Assembly (NCBI RefSeq): GCF_026151205.1 | Contig: NC_087078.1 | Coordinates: 2,125,675 to 2,189,674 of the forward strand | DNA length: 64,000 nucleotides | Direction: 5' to 3' | DNA from: Bolinopsis microptera | Taxonomy: Eukaryota; Ctenophora; Tentaculata; Lobata; Bolinopsidae | In this document: positions 10,845-24,500 of the stretch, piece after piece | How positions within the stretch are numbered: the stretch's first letter is position 1 | Layout: every line of letters begins with the position of its first letter | The notes under the pieces: model-generated | Databases searched by the model: none | Told to the model about the DNA's origin: nothing | What the model saw: the letters and a program-made list of their open reading frames with translations, nothing else | Made by a program: the position numbers and the translations under genes

Positions 10845-12025
10845 TAGTACAGGGAAATCCGTCTGAAAAAATCGATCTGCTGACACACGAAGCTTTCAGA
10901 GGATTTTTGACGTTTTTGAGTCCCATTAGGTGCCCTTTATGGCTGACCAACTTTTCCAAACTTTTCCACGTGGCTTAAGGCCACTTTTTGCCACTTTACC
11001 ACTTTTTACCACCTTTCTTGTTTGTCGAATATCTTTAGTTGTGAACATCGTAAAAGGTTGCAAATCAATCGAGTGTGTTCATATTATCAGGAAGAAAAAC
11101 TTTTGTCCTAACAATTTTTACGTCAGATAATAAGTTAATTGGATAATTATCAATTAACCAATTAGCAAAATTCTAAAAATTTTTTATTGGCTTAAAATGA
11201 TTGCAATAGCTTAAAACACGGAGAAAAGTAGTTTTTAGAAAAAATTTGAAAATTTTTCACTTACATTTTTTTTTCGAGACTTCAAAAATTTCGAAAATTC
11301 AAAATATTTTTTTCCGCCAAAAGTGATCAAATTGCATGAAACGCGGAGAAAAATGATTTTCAAAAAAAACTTAGTCAATTTTTCGTTTCAAGAATACTTA
11401 AATCACCAATATTTGTAGTTGGAGTTTAGTAAATCTCGGCAGATTTTAGTAATAATCAGGAATTACTAACTCTAAGTGGAAAGGTCTGAAACTGAAAAAC
11501 GTTAAGTTTAACCATACGATCGTGATATAAGAGTTTCATAACTAATTACAATACAGCCTTATCGATTTTCACAGAAACTGCACCAATAGCACAGTCAAGA
11601 TCGAAACGATAGCCTGCTGTACTGTCATTTTATTGATTTCAATGATGAATCAGTGGGGTTAAGATTTGTAATAAATAAAACCTCTCTGTACCGTCAATTG
11701 TGCTAATCTTAACCGGCCTACCTGTATTACCAGACCTCTTCTTTTCCTCAACAATCAAACCGAGTTGTTCATATCGCATTTGGTGGGTGATGTAAACTAA
11801 GTAGTAATACATATCGAGCTATATTCAATCACAATACGACACAATGCAACACGTGTATATTATATTATGGCCCTTAATGAGGTATATGAAATGTTCTATA
11901 CCGTACACTTCTCGTTTCTTCCGTGAGAGGCCCGATATGGAGAGGTTTTACAGTTTATCACGAAAATGTCTACTTGGTCTCATGGCTCTTTGACAGCTCA
12001 AAGAAGGCAAGAAAAGACCAGAAAG
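10845..12025 (+). repeat. E1 left arm
   Basis: Inverted copy of 12695-14737 minus the MITE. It contains the uninterrupted target site of the MITE near 11798-11808 (aactaagtagtaatac). Confidence 0.85.
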
Positions 12026-12082
12026 CTTAGAATGTCAACTCGCAAGAGCGGGCTACCGGACAACTGAACCCAATTTAGACAT

Positions 12083-12212
12083 TTAGATTAACCCTAACTC
12101 TAACCCTAACCCTAACCCTAACCCTAACCCTAACCCTAACCCTAACCCTAACCCTAACCCTAACCCTAACCCTAACCCTAACCCTAACCCTAACCCTAAC
12201 CCTAACCCTAAC
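12083..12212 (-). repeat. Interstitial telomeric array (TTAGGG)n
   Basis: About 20 uninterrupted AACCCT units on the plus strand, i.e. TTAGGG on the minus. The array is flanked by a short inverted repeat (ggacaactgaacccaatt near 12058 and aattgggttcagttgtc near 12246) and sits in the loop of E1. Confidence 0.95.
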
Positions 12213-12694
12213 CAATTAAGCTGATTGGTTAGTGGGAACTAGGTTCAATTGGGTTCAGTTGTCAGTCTTCGATCTGTCCCACATTAATCCCGAGCTGATC
12301 ATCATGGGCCCCGAATATCCTGCGGGAAGAACCTGTATTTTACTTCACGACGTCCGGATTTCAAATCAACATCCTCAATAACATTAACAATCCTTCCTGA
12401 TCAGGATCTGTCTCTATTAGCAATTTCCAAAATATCCTGACTCTCGTGGAACATTTCACTGAATTAATTATTACCGGTTCTTTACTACCCCTTGCCCGAC
12501 ACTGTACTCGTATCTAAATCTTACCCTTTCCCGTATGTTACCCTTGTTGATTTTACTTTTAGCCGACCCTGACATATGGGGGTGATTTGAGGTATCCCGC
12601 AAATGAAGCGGTATGCAGTACTGCAGTACAATACAAAACAGTCACAGTAGATGTTGGAAGGTGTATTTACACTTGCTTCCTGGACCTGGCTGTT

Positions 12695-14737
12695 CCTCAG
12701 TTTCCCTGATCTGTTCTTGCCCTTCTTCGAACTGTAAATGAGCCATGAGACCAAGTAGACAACTTCGTGATAAACTGTAAAACCTCTCTATACCGGGTTT
12801 CTCGCGGTATAAAGCGTTTCATAAACCTCATTAAGAGCCATATAACTATTATACACGTACTGTGTCGTATTGTGATTGAATATAGCTCGATATGTATTAC
12901 TACCGTAGATTGGGGTAAAATCGCCGTGTCGGGGAACTTCGCCACTATTTTTCAAATAATCATTTTACTGTTTTGAATTGTTAGGAGATCGAGTTTTTGT
13001 ATAGTATTGTGTTGAAAAAATGGTTATAAAGGTATTCCTATTCAAAAATAAACGTTTACTATGTTAATTAAACTCAGGCAACATAAAATATTGCTATAAA
13101 GTGGCTAAAATTTCCTGCTTGCATATTTCCCATATTTTACAATTATATCCTTAATTAATTCTGTGTGACATCATTAGCATATGTCCTGTTCATTTATTTT
13201 TAAGGGCAAATTTAGTTAGCCATGATGCACACAACTGATATTATAGAGTTTTCAAATTTGTGTGTGGCGAAGTTACCCTCTTCTGATCCCATCTGTTCGG
13301 CGAAGTTTGGCGCGAAATTCGCGCGCGGCTGGCAAAGTCACGCACGTGTATTGGCGAAGTTCGACTACATTTTTACTTCATCCCGGCGATGTTACCCGCA
13401 GGCCGCAGCATGGCGATGTTACCCCGGCGACCAAATTGCCCATTGTAACACGCAGGCTAGAGCTAGATAAGTAAAATTGGCAGGTATATCAAGGAAATAT
13501 AATTGAGTTTCGAGTGGTATGGTGCTTAGCACCGAATATGGTATAGTTTCAGAATGGCGAAGTTACCCCATATTGCAGGGTAACTTCGCCCTGATTTCAG
13601 TGGCACTAATCTAGCTGACTATTTATGCCTGGCTGATGTGGTTCATACGAAAACATTTGCTTTACCAATCCTGTTCATATGAGCTATAAAATTTTTCAAG
13701 TACTCGTGTCGTATTTTCTAAATAACATGAAATAGCTGTAAAACATGGCGAAGTTCCCCCATTCTACGGTACTTAGTTTACATCACCCACCAAATGCGAT
13801 ATGAACAACTCGGTTTGATTGTTGAGGAAAAGAAGAGGTCTGGTAATACAGGTAGGCCGGTTTAGATTAGCACAATTGACGGTACAGAGAGGTTTTATTT
13901 ATTACAAATGTGATTATCTTAACCCCACTGATTCATCATTGAAATCAATAAAATGACAGTACAGCAGGCCATTGTTTCGATCTTGACTGTGCCATTGGTG
14001 CAGATTCTGTGAAAATCGATAAGGCTGTATTGTAATTAGTTATGAAACTCTTATATCGCGATTGTATGGTTAAACTTAACGTTTTTCAGTTTCAGACCTT
14101 TTCACTTAGAGTTAGTAATTCCTGATTATTACTAAAATCTGCCGAGATTTACTGAACTCCAACTACAAATATTGGTGATTTAATTATTCTTGAAACGAAA
14201 AATTGAGTAAGTTTTTTTTGAAAATCATTTTTCTCCGCGTTTCATGCAATTTGATCACTTTTGGCGGAAAAAAATATTTTGAATTTTCGAAATTTTTCCA
14301 AGTCTCGAAAAAAAAATGTAAGTGAAAAATTTTCAAATTTTTTCTAAAAACTACTTTTCTCCGTGTTTTAAGCTATTGCGATCATTTTTAGCCAATAAAA
14401 AATTTTTAGAATTTTGCTAATTGGTTAATTGATAATTATCCAATTAACTTATTATCTGACGTAAAAATTGTTAGAACAAAAGTTTTTCTTCCTGATAATA
14501 TGAACACACTCGATTGATTCGCAACCTTTTACGATGTTCACAACTAAAGATATTCGACAAACAAGAAAGGTGGTAAAAAGTGGTAAAGTGGCAAAAAGTG
14601 GCCTTAAGCCACGTGGAAAAGTTTGGAAAAGTTGGTCAGCCATAAAGGGCACCTAATGGGACTCAAAAACGTCAAAAATCCTCTGAAAGCTTCGTGTGTC
14701 AGCAGATCGATTTTTTCAGACGGATTTCCCTGTACTA
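12695..14737 (-). repeat. E1 right arm, interrupted by a MITE
   Basis: Inverted copy of the left arm, in two pieces (about 12695-12902 and 13770-14737) around the MITE. Confidence 0.85.
12903..13769. mobile_element. TA-flanked MITE, 867 bp, in the E1 right arm
   Basis: Ends CCGTAGATTGGGGTAAAATC and, reversed, CCGTAGAATGGGGGAACTTC, flanked by TA (12901-12902, 13770-13771). The left arm of E1 has the empty site with a single TA, which proves insertion after the arms formed. The interior repeats GGCGAAGTTACCCC-type motifs and has no transposase. Likely a non-autonomous Tc1/mariner-superfamily element. Confidence 0.9.
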
Positions 14738-14740
14738 TGC

Positions 14741-17286
14741 ATCCGCACAGCTCTTATAAGCATAACTGGAATCCCGGTATATAAAGGACCTCTCCCGCAA
14801 ATTAAAGGCAGCTAAAAAATGTGCACGCACTGCTACGTTACTACGTTACTACTATACTATACACACTGCTGACTCTGCATACCGACAACAAGGTATATTT
14901 GTTACTTGTTTCAGCCTGCCCATGTGTGAAGTAAACACAAACCAGAACCACGTGACCGTGTGGAGCAAACAAATTACTCTCATCCGGTTCAGCTAGATAC
15001 AATTCCCACGCTACCCACGATAGAAAGTGACCTGCACCTGATTGGAATTATCAAGTAGGTCAGATAACTTAAAGCTTTGTATATCCCAATGTTTTGGTTG
15101 TGGGTGCTGACATTTGGAAGGCTTCTCCACGCTGTATACTCCAGTAAATATCAAATCAACCAACTTTTTGACAACCAAAATACCAAAATACCAAATATTT
15201 GAATGTACGGAAAGCGGAAAGTGAGTGACTCCGGCTAGGTGGTTGCGAGGTGGCTGATAATAGTTTAATAGCCGGATATCTTGACACCGGTAAAGAAAGC
15301 TCCAGGAGCGGGATAAAATAATGGGGAACAAGAAATAAAAGTTTAGCGTGTCACTGTGTATGTTTGTTTTGTGTCGGAAAACCTATAAGTAGGTAGTCGA
15401 TGACAGCTGATTTTTTACCGAAAGTCAGAGAGAATCAGGCTTCCTAGCAACAAGTCGGTACCTTGGTTACTGCGGAAAAGGAGCCGAGCAATGACCTGAC
15501 GAAATATCGCGCGACTGTAAGTTAAAATGTCTACTGATGAGGCAGGTTTATTTTAGTCCTTAAAACTTCTTTTGATAACGTTTGACGCTGAAATTTGATC
15601 AACTGCCAACAGGAGAGATCACGACTTTTAGAATGTCAACTTGTAGTATTTACTGACGTTCATCAGCCTATGATTCTACGCATCAATTATATGTCAACTA
15701 TTTATGCTCTGTGGGCTGACTGGTCTAGCTTATAATAATAAAGTCTTGTTGTCACGGTAACAAAATCTATCAGATGAAATAAGTATATTCATTCTGGGAA
15801 TAGTTTATACACAATTCAAACTCAAAGTTTATCGTATAAAACGTTTAAATTCGATGCATTCTTAGCTCCAAAGAACTTGTTATTCAATTTTTGTTGTTTC
15901 AGACTTAGAAAACAACCAACTTATAAGTCTTTCAGACCGATCACTACTTCTTAAATATTTGAACAGTTTTTGGATATCACACATATGAGCGGTACCCGGT
16001 GTAAATACCACTACCAGGTTTCTGATTGATCTCCGTCCAACCGAATAATAAGACAGACAAGCTTTTTATGTTAATGTAGATTTATAGAACCAGCCTTTAC
16101 CATCAGCAGTGCACACTGCACACTGCACACTTATATAGATTACCTAATGTCTATGAGTATGTAGATTGTAGAAGCTTGTATTGAACGTGCTCATATCATA
16201 ATTTGTTAGTTATCAAAGATTCAAGTGCACTCGGCATTTTTGTGAGCGATAGTATCACGTGTTTTAAAAATATAAAAAGTAAACTCACTTTTGTAAAGCA
16301 GTTTGTAACGTTTTAACACTACTCCACCTCTCACAACCGGTAAATTCCCATCTGATTTGCTCTCCCTTTTTTTAAATTCCCATCTGATTTGCTCTCCCTT
16401 TTTTAAATTCAATCCGTAAAATTAAAAGTTGTAGTGGATGCTTCACAAACAGGAGGAATCAAATACATCAATAGAAATAGTATAGCAAGCATCGGAGTAT
16501 AAAAACTAGTCTTGAAAAAAGAAGTAAAAATTTAAGCAAGCCTTTAGGAGCCAGCATGCTAACAGTACAAACGAATATATAAACTGTAGAAAAAAGTAGA
16601 CAGAGCAAGATATAATAAAGTGAGAAAAGTTTGGACGGCTAGAGAAATGAATATCGTCTGGAGGTGAACCACTCTTCATGATTCAATGTCTGATGGATCT
16701 GCTGACTATTGATGTCATGTATAAACACAGTTGCCTGGAAGTAGGTCTACACAGTTTCCACAGCTGCAGTAAGGAGCCTTAACAGTTCAATTCCACTGCT
16801 CCTGATTGCTCTAGTAATCCTAAAATATCCTAGCACATTTCTGATCATCTGCTACTGATTTCTATGATAAATCTCAAATATCCTAGCACATTTCTGATAA
16901 TCCGTTATTGATTACTATGGCAATCCTAAAGTACCCTAGCACACAATTCTCTGCTAACTACACACATCTCATTTCCAAACGGTAAATTCAGACATTAACC
17001 CTGTTACATAACAACTGTATCATTCACAGTGTAATTTACCACCCGCAGCTAACAGAACTAAAAGTCTCCACCTCAGGTTCGTCTGGCAACTGTCTGTCAC
17101 ACTGTCACAGTACTTAACAAGACTTGTTCTGCTCTCCACTTTGTATCGAGTAAACTCTTCTTCCTTTACTGCTCGCTGATGCATGGGTAAGTACAATTGT
17201 AGAATCACAATATCCCTCACACACTCTCACTTTTTTTTAGCCAGAGGCCTTCTTTTTAGCCAGAGCCCTGATTTTAGCTCTCATTC
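14741..17286. other. Intergenic, no gene supported
   Basis: A 106-codon minus-strand frame at 15331-15011 has no recognisable motif and no flanking exons that I can support. A ~30-bp direct repeat (aaattcccatctgatttgct) occurs at about 16343 and 16374. The rest is AT-rich sequence with short repeats (cctagcacatttctga near 16830 and 16875). Confidence 0.4.
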
Positions 17287-18209
17287 TTAGTCCAGATAAG
17301 CTTTAACAGCTGCTCCTATTGGTGGGTTATCGCCTGAATTTCCGTTATCACTTAACCCTCTGTCTAATCGTCCCTTCTTTCCCCGGGTTTTGGCGGCTTG
17401 TTTTCTGGATCCGTCCAGAGCTTCAATACCAAACACGTCTTTTAGATCAGGATACAGCTTTTCTGAAATAAATAGTTATCACTCAATTACTGCGTTGGTT
17501 TTCTAGGTTAGCTGGTTGTCGAACTGATCTGATTGCCTAGGTGATTGCCTAGGTGACCGTGGCCTGGTTTGTAGATGAACTGGTATTCTAGGTGAACTGG
17601 TTACTTACCTAAATTCTGTATAAGTGGTTCGTAATATTTCCTGCCCTTAGGATCAGTCTTTACGAGAACCAAAAGATAACAACCTCTTTCCTGCAAGAAA
17701 AATACAATACAATGAATACATCAGATAATAACTTACAGAGATATTCACAACAACAATTACCGGCTATATTCACAACATAAGGAAATGAAGTGACATTTAA
17801 GAATAACTTGCTAGATCCGTTTATTCTCTGTGACTAGTTAACGTTACTAACCGTAAGACACTCTGAACCCATAACACTTCCTTTTCTGGAGTATATCGAG
17901 AGGGCTCTACCTTCCTCATCCATCAAGTCTAAAGTGTAATCATCTGAAATATTAACGTTCAAACAGAAGCTAAGTTTTGTGAAATCACATGTTACTATAA
18001 TAGACCCAATATTGAGCATATCTTATCAAGTTAAGAGGAATATAAATCGAGCTTGATGTTGTAAAAGAAGCATTAAAAGTCCAACTAAACTCACCTTGTT
18101 CCACTTGAAATGGGCATCTATTCGTTATGTCTCTGAGGAGGGCGTCCAACTGACAATTTAAGTTAAACAACCGTTCTTCGCTCGCTCCAGATCGGACTGT
18201 TATAAACAT
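17287..18209 (-). CDS. CXorf65-like protein, four exons
   Basis: Complete spliced gene of 154 aa. Exons on the minus strand: 18209-18095, 17943-17852, 17690-17609, 17462-17287. Introns are 151, 161 and 146 nt with donors gtgagt, gttagt and gtaagt and acceptors ending ttcag/tgcag; all phases join without a break. The start MFITVRSGASEERLFNLNCQ, then LLRDITNRC, LDLMDEEGRALSI and RGCYLLVLVK resembles the uncharacterised vertebrate CXorf65 family, which has a beta-grasp-like N-terminal domain with the same opening. The C-terminal ~50 residues are basic and probably disordered (RKQAAKTRGKKGR). Molecular function is unknown. Family assignment is from memory of the pattern; the gene structure itself is firm. 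Confidence 0.8.
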
Positions 18210-20717
18210 TCTGCGGATTTTTGATTGGCTGAATATATTATATAAACATTATACATTATACATTATACATTAAATACATTTTCTTATCTCTCGAGTGTTT
18301 TAGTTTATTGGCTAAATATATTTTCTTATCTGTCGAGTGTCTATAGGTCAAAATTTTGTCGATTACTGAATTTTGAAAGTTGGAAAACATTTGGTAGAAT
18401 GCTTAATATAGGTTATCAGAATTTTTCGTAGTGACTGTCGAAGTGTTTATAGGTTTTAAATATTTTCCGGTCATTAAAATGTTTAATCAATCTAATGAGT
18501 GATCATAACCATTCCGTCTTAATAATGCTACAGCCAGTATGAAATTCAGTCGAGGGTCTTTTCTATTAAAAAAATTGAACATATTAACGATTGCTACAAA
18601 TTGAAGTAGTCATTTTTAAATAACGGCCGAGAAAAATTGCATCAATGTCAAATGACAACCAAAACAGTCGAAAGAACATAATGCATGGTCATTCCGTCTG
18701 CATTGAAATTTTTGACAGAATTTCAATTTGAAGCAAAACTGCGGGCCACCTGTTAGTTATTCACGAGAGATATGCTGCATAACGTGCCAAGAAAGTTCGA
18801 GAAACAAGTACCTCTGCTTGCCATGATGATGACTGAATATTTGTTTTTAAGTTCGAATTTCAAAATACAATAGATTAAAATCGAGAGTATTGTTTTGTTG
18901 TTTGATGTAACGATGTTCATTAAATGTTCTAACTTTTCGTTGGAATTGAAACTGAGCGATGTTGAAACTCTAAATGTTTAACGTATGGCCAGCGGCCAAA
19001 TCATAGTATATGTGGGAAAAAACATAAACTGTAATAAAAGCAGGTCATTAATTGTAAAATAAACGAAAGAAATACAATTTGGTAGCGCCAAAAAACATTA
19101 TTCTGAAAACATTGAACGAACTGAATGATTGCAACGTAAGTAAACGACAATCTGATCAAAGGAAAAAGTGCGGTAAACAAGACAAAAAGTTATTTGTAAA
19201 AAGTAAAAGCAGTTACCAGATTAAACTCCATTTTAAATGTACTACTTTAACAAACAACGCCGCCTGCAGCCAGTTGTGATCGCATGGTAGCGCTATAATA
19301 GTCTCTAATATAGAAAACATGGCAGTGGTAGTTTCTAATTTGTAACTTTACGGGAAATGGTGCACATCTTGCACATCACGGTAGCTTCTTTGTCGTCGTT
19401 TAAATGCTGTGATTGAGTGGTATTCTACACGATATCAATTAGAGATAAACTTAGCTTCATTGATCAAAGAGGAGATTCACGAGCAAATAAAAACGCCACT
19501 AAAAGACTTGCTTTGTTACGAATAGAGTAGTAAAGCGAGAAAATATGTGGTAAAGAAATATCAGAATATCGCTGCACGTGCAGGTGATGAGCTTGAGGTT
19601 TCCAACTCCTGAGTTTAGACTTATCATGTGGACCGATCAGTCGCTGCTTGATAGATCATCCTTACGTCGACAAACTGAAACTAGAAAGTGGCTGATTGCT
19701 AAAACATGGAGCATAGCAGTGGATTCGTGGTGTCAGTGAATTGTGGTCAAAACTTGTTTAACCCTGATGCGTGGGCATCGGTCGATAATGGCTGGTGGAC
19801 GTTTTGGTCGAAACTTGAATCTTCATAAGCAATCTTGAAAAGCAATCACTACTGTAAACTTTGCGTCAGCTGTTTTGATTAAGCTGATTCGGGGGATTTA
19901 AAACCGATGCAGTTTTTAAGTGTTGACCAGTCTTTTTTATTTACCGATAAGCATACATCAGGGTTGATTTCAAATATTATAAAACTGAGGCTTATTCACC
20001 AATACAAGTTAATCGAAGTAAATATTTCAAGCGTGATTTTATACATCATGGTTTGATTTATTTCAGCATTCTCGATTAATCCACCAAATCTTCAAGGCGG
20101 TTTCCAAAACCAACAAAAATACAGCACTCCTCAATTGCTCAATAGTGTATTGAATAATGGTCATGTGGCATACCGCAGTGGAATGAATTCAGCTGCATCC
20201 ACACTCTTAAAATGACTAAGACTATCAGGTGATTTGTTCAGCAAACTAAAAATACGGTTTTGTCCCTAGGACGGGTATCAACCTAACTCTTAGGGAACTA
20301 AATACGAATTATTGGACAAAGAAACAAACAATTAGCAGGGATAAATTCAATAAGACAAAGAATGAAAAGAATACGAATTGTTATGTAATGAATTGGACAC
20401 ATTGAAACTGTATTTGATAAGAAATTGTTTGACCAGTAGCAACTAGGTCTGAACCATGATAATTCAATTACAATTACAGCTCTGCACCTGTTGTGTACTA
20501 GATCAAGTTTCGAGACAGGTTATTTTGCCATGGTTACCAATACTGTTGCCATAACCACATCATCAGTCTAAAAACAAAATAACGCAAATTTGCATTCGTT
20601 TATCAGGAAATCTTGAAAAAAAACCTCAACTCTTGTTTATGAGCAAATTTCAAAAATGGCGTACTCAAAAGACGTATTCAACACATTGAATAAAAATCTC
20701 GAAGGTAGCACACTTAC
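18210..20717. other. Intergenic, no gene supported
   Basis: Long AT-rich stretch. A tandem cattatacattatacatta sits at about 18248-18270, upstream of the CXorf65-like start. A frame at 19079-19279 runs into a gtaagt-like donor at 19137 but has no matching acceptor or homology I recognise. Confidence 0.35.
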
Positions 20718-20887
20718 AATAAAACAAGTTTCACATTATAAAACTCTAGCTGGATTGAAACAACCGGAACTGAAAACTCACCTAGAGTTGGCTCGAATGT
20801 ATTTTCACACGTGACGTTGATCCTCAATTCTGATTGGTCACCAGTTCCATCCTTCAATTCTGATTGGTCACAAGTTCCATCCTTCAA
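20718..20887 (-). CDS. Possible exon of an unknown extracellular protein
   Basis: Open minus-strand frame ending at a gtaagtg donor (20717). It reads two copies of a 10-aa unit KDGTxDQSEL, then RINVTCENTFEPTLGEFSVP and VSIQLEFYNVKLVL. The 30-bp DNA duplication behind the repeat is a multiple of three. An N-glycosylation site (NVT) and a cysteine suggest an extracellular domain. No start codon, and neighbouring exons are not established. It could be chance. Confidence 0.3.
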
Positions 20888-21381
20888 TCATGAATATACC
20901 ACGTGATTAGTATGTACTGGAACTAACAATCGAACACTTTAAAATAACGACAACATTGTATGTTTAAGCCTGTGTCTTTGCTCAATTGACAAGTAAAAAG
21001 TACTCATGATTTGCTAAAGTTATTGGATGGCGCGCACACGTGGGTGCAGTTGATATAAAGACCAGTTTTGTCAATTAGAACGCACGATGATATGCAAGTT
21101 TGTAAGAGCTAGAACGAATGATCAGTGTCTAGATGAAATATCAAATGAATAGCAATTGTTCAGTTGGATCATGTTGTAATGTTGTGGTTAGTATAGCGTC
21201 ATGTTCATATGTAAAACTAATATTACATGATATGGCTAACCTTAATTAATGCGACTAATCTTGATACATATTACTGATATATTGTAAATTGCACTGGTTA
21301 TTTAATCCCTTTTGAATAATCCTCGTTGACAAATCATAGAAGGCAGTGACACAAGAAGATAATTCCTTGAGTTTTAACAGA

Positions 21382-21546
21382 ATGAACAGTCTACATTCCA
21401 CGAAATTTAGAGTCACTAGAGTAAGTGTACCTATTTAATATGCTCACGCGTCAAATTTTTGCCAGCCGTGAATAAATCTAAAGTTTTCTGCAACAGAGAA
21501 ACATCCCCAGAACTACCAGTCACACCCCCTACACATACACCACAGT
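21382..21546 (+). CDS. Possible first exons leading into the 76/77-bp array
   Basis: ATG at 21382 opens a 13-codon exon (MNSLHSTKFRVTR) ending at the strong donor gtaagtg (21421). A good acceptor (ttttctgcaacag) follows at the first array unit. Its 48-nt core, beginning RNIPRTTSHT, reads in the same phase and ends at donor gtaagtatag. All three sites match the splice consensus and the phase is kept. No homology supports the peptide, and transcription is unproven. It may be the 5' end of the TSPO-like gene downstream or a separate short transcript. Confidence 0.35.
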
Positions 21547-24500
21547 AAGTATAGATACTGTAATGTTAACAGAGAAACATCCCCAGAACTACCAGCCACA
21601 CCCCCTACACATACACCACAGTAAGTATAGATACTGTAATGTTAACAGAGAAACATCCCCAGAACTACCAGCCACACCCCCTACACATACACCACAGTAA
21701 GTATAGATACTGTAATGTTAACAGAGAAACATCCCCAGAACTACCAGCCACACCCCCTACACATACACCACAGTAAGTATAGATACTGTAATGTTAACAG
21801 AGAAACATCCCCAGAACTACCAGCCACACCCCCTACACATACACCACAGTAAGTATAGATACTGTAATGTTAACAGAGAAACATCCCCAGAACTACCAGC
21901 CACACCCCCTACACATACACCACAGTAAGTATAGATACTGTAATGTTAACAGAGAAACATCCCCAGAACTACCAGCCACACCCCCTACACATACACCACA
22001 GTAAGTATAGATACTGTAATGTTAACAGAGAAACATCCCCAGAACTACCAGCCACACCCCCTACACATACACCACAGTAAGTATAGATACTGTAATGTTA
22101 ACAGAGAAACATCCCCAGAACTACCAGCCACACCCCCTACACATACACCACAGTAAGTATAGATACTGTAATGTTAACAGAGAAACATCCCCAGAACTAC
22201 CAGCCACACCCCCCTACACATACACCACAGTAAGTATAGATACTGTAATGTTAACAGAGAAACATCCCCAGAACTACCAGCCACACCCCCCTACACATAC
22301 ACCACAGTAAGTATAGATACTGTAATGTTAACAGAGAAACATCCCCAGAACTACCAGCCACACCCCCCTACACATACACCACAGTAAGTATAGATACTGT
22401 AATGTTAACAGAGAAACATCCCCAGAACTACCAGCCACACCCCCCTACACATACACCACAGTAAGTATAGATACTGTAATGTTAACAGAGAAACATCCCC
22501 AGAACTACCAGCCACACCCCCCTACACATACACCACAGTAAGTATAGATACTGTAATGTTAACAGAGAAACATCCCCAGAACTACCAGCCACACCCCCCT
22601 ACACATACACCACAGTAAGTATAGATACTGTAATGTTAACAGAGAAACATCCCCAGAACTACCAGCCACACCCCCCTACACATACACCACAGTAAGTATA
22701 GATACTGTAATGTTAACAGAGAAACATCCCCAGAACTACCAGCCACACCCCCTACACATACACCACAGTAAGTATAGATACTGTAATGTTAACAGAGAAA
22801 CATCCCCAGAACTACCAGCCACACCCCCCTACACATACACCACAGTAAGTATAGATACTGTAATGTTAACAGAGAAACATCCCCAGAACTACCAGCCACA
22901 CCCCCTACACATACACCACAGTAAGTATAGATACTGTAATGTTAACAGAGAAACATCCCCAGAACTACCAGCCACACCCCCCTACACATACACCACAGTA
23001 AGTATAGATACTGTAATGTTAACAGAGAAACATCCCCAGAACTACCAGCCACACCCCCTACACATACACCACAGTAAGTATAGATACTGTAATGTTAACA
23101 GAGAAACATCCCCAGAACTACCAGCCACACCCCCTACACATACACCACAGTAAGTATAGATACTGTAATGTTAACAGAGAAACATCCCCAGAACTACCAG
23201 CCACACCCCCTACACATACACCACAGTAAGTATAGATACTGTAATGTTAACAGAGAAACATCCCCAGAACTACCAGCCACACCCCCTACACATACACCAC
23301 AGTAAGTATAGATACTGTAATGTTAACAGAGAAACATCCCCAGAACTACCAGCCACACCCCCTACACATACACCACAGTAAGTATAGATACTGTAATGTT
23401 AACAGAGAAACATCCCCAGAACTACCTGCATCCACACCCCCTACACATACACCACAGTAAGTATAGATACTGTAATGTTAACAGAGAAACATCCCCAGAA
23501 CTACCAGCCACACCCCCCTACACATACACCACAGTAAGTATAGATACTGTAATGTTAACAGAGAAACATCCCCAGAACTACCTGCATCCACACCCCCTAC
23601 ACATACACCACAGTAAGTATAGATACTGTAATGTTAACAGAGAAACATCCCCAGAACTACCAGCCACACCCCCCTACACATACACCACAGTAAGTATAGA
23701 TACTGTAATGTTAACAGAGAAACATCCCCAGAACTACCAGCCACACCCCCTACACATACACCACAGTAAGTATAGATACTGTAATGTTAACAGAGAAACA
23801 TCCCAGAACTACCAGCCACACCCCCCTACACATACACCACAGTAAGTATAGATACTGTAATGTTAACAGAGAAACATCCCCAGAACTACCAGCCACACCC
23901 CCTACACATACACCACAGTAAGTATAGATACTGTAATGTTAACAGAGAAACATCCCCAGAACTACCAGCCACACCCCCTACACATACACCACAGTAAGTA
24001 TAGATACTGTAATGTTAACAGAGAAACATCCCCAGAACTACCAGCCACACCCCCTACACATACACCACAGTAAGTATAGATACTGTAATGTTAACAGAGA
24101 AACATCCCCAGAACTACCAGCCACACCCCCTACACATACACCACAGTAAGTATAGATACTGTAATGTTAACAGAGAAACATCCCCAGAACTACCAGCCAC
24201 ACCCCCTACACATACACCACAGTAAGTATAGATACTGTAATGTTAACAGAGAAACATCCCCAGAACTACCAGCCACACCCCCTACACATACACCACAGTA
24301 AGTATAGATACTGTAATGTTAACAGAGAAACATCCCCAGAACTACCAGCCACACCCCCCTACACATACACCACAGTAAGTATAGATACTGTAATGTTAAC
24401 AGAGAAACATCCCCAGAACTACCAGCCACACCCCCCTACACATACACCACAGTAAGTATAGATACTGTAATGTTAACAGAGAAACATCCCCAGAACTACC

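Larger units (their letters stand above)
10845..14737. mobile_element. Long-inverted-repeat (foldback) element E1, 3.9 kb
   Basis: The ends mirror each other: TAGTACAGGGAAATCCGTCT at the left, its reverse complement ending at 14737. Both are flanked by a 3-bp direct repeat TGC (10842-10844, 14738-14740). The arms are about 1.1 kb and nearly identical. The right arm is split by an 867-bp TA-flanked MITE. The loop (about 12026-12694) holds a telomeric repeat array. A matching 66-aa frame in each arm differs at two residues, both replacements, so I read it as non-coding. No transposase is present. Structure and parts of the arm sequence resemble E2 at 36351-39215. Confidence 0.75.

Noticed and set aside
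10930-14652. Matching 66-aa frames in the two E1 arms
   Set aside because: They are mirror copies of the arm; both differences are amino acid replacements, and no domain is seen.
15011-15331. 106-codon minus-strand frame
   Set aside because: No motif, no supported splice neighbours, and hydrophobic composition typical of AT-rich chance frames.
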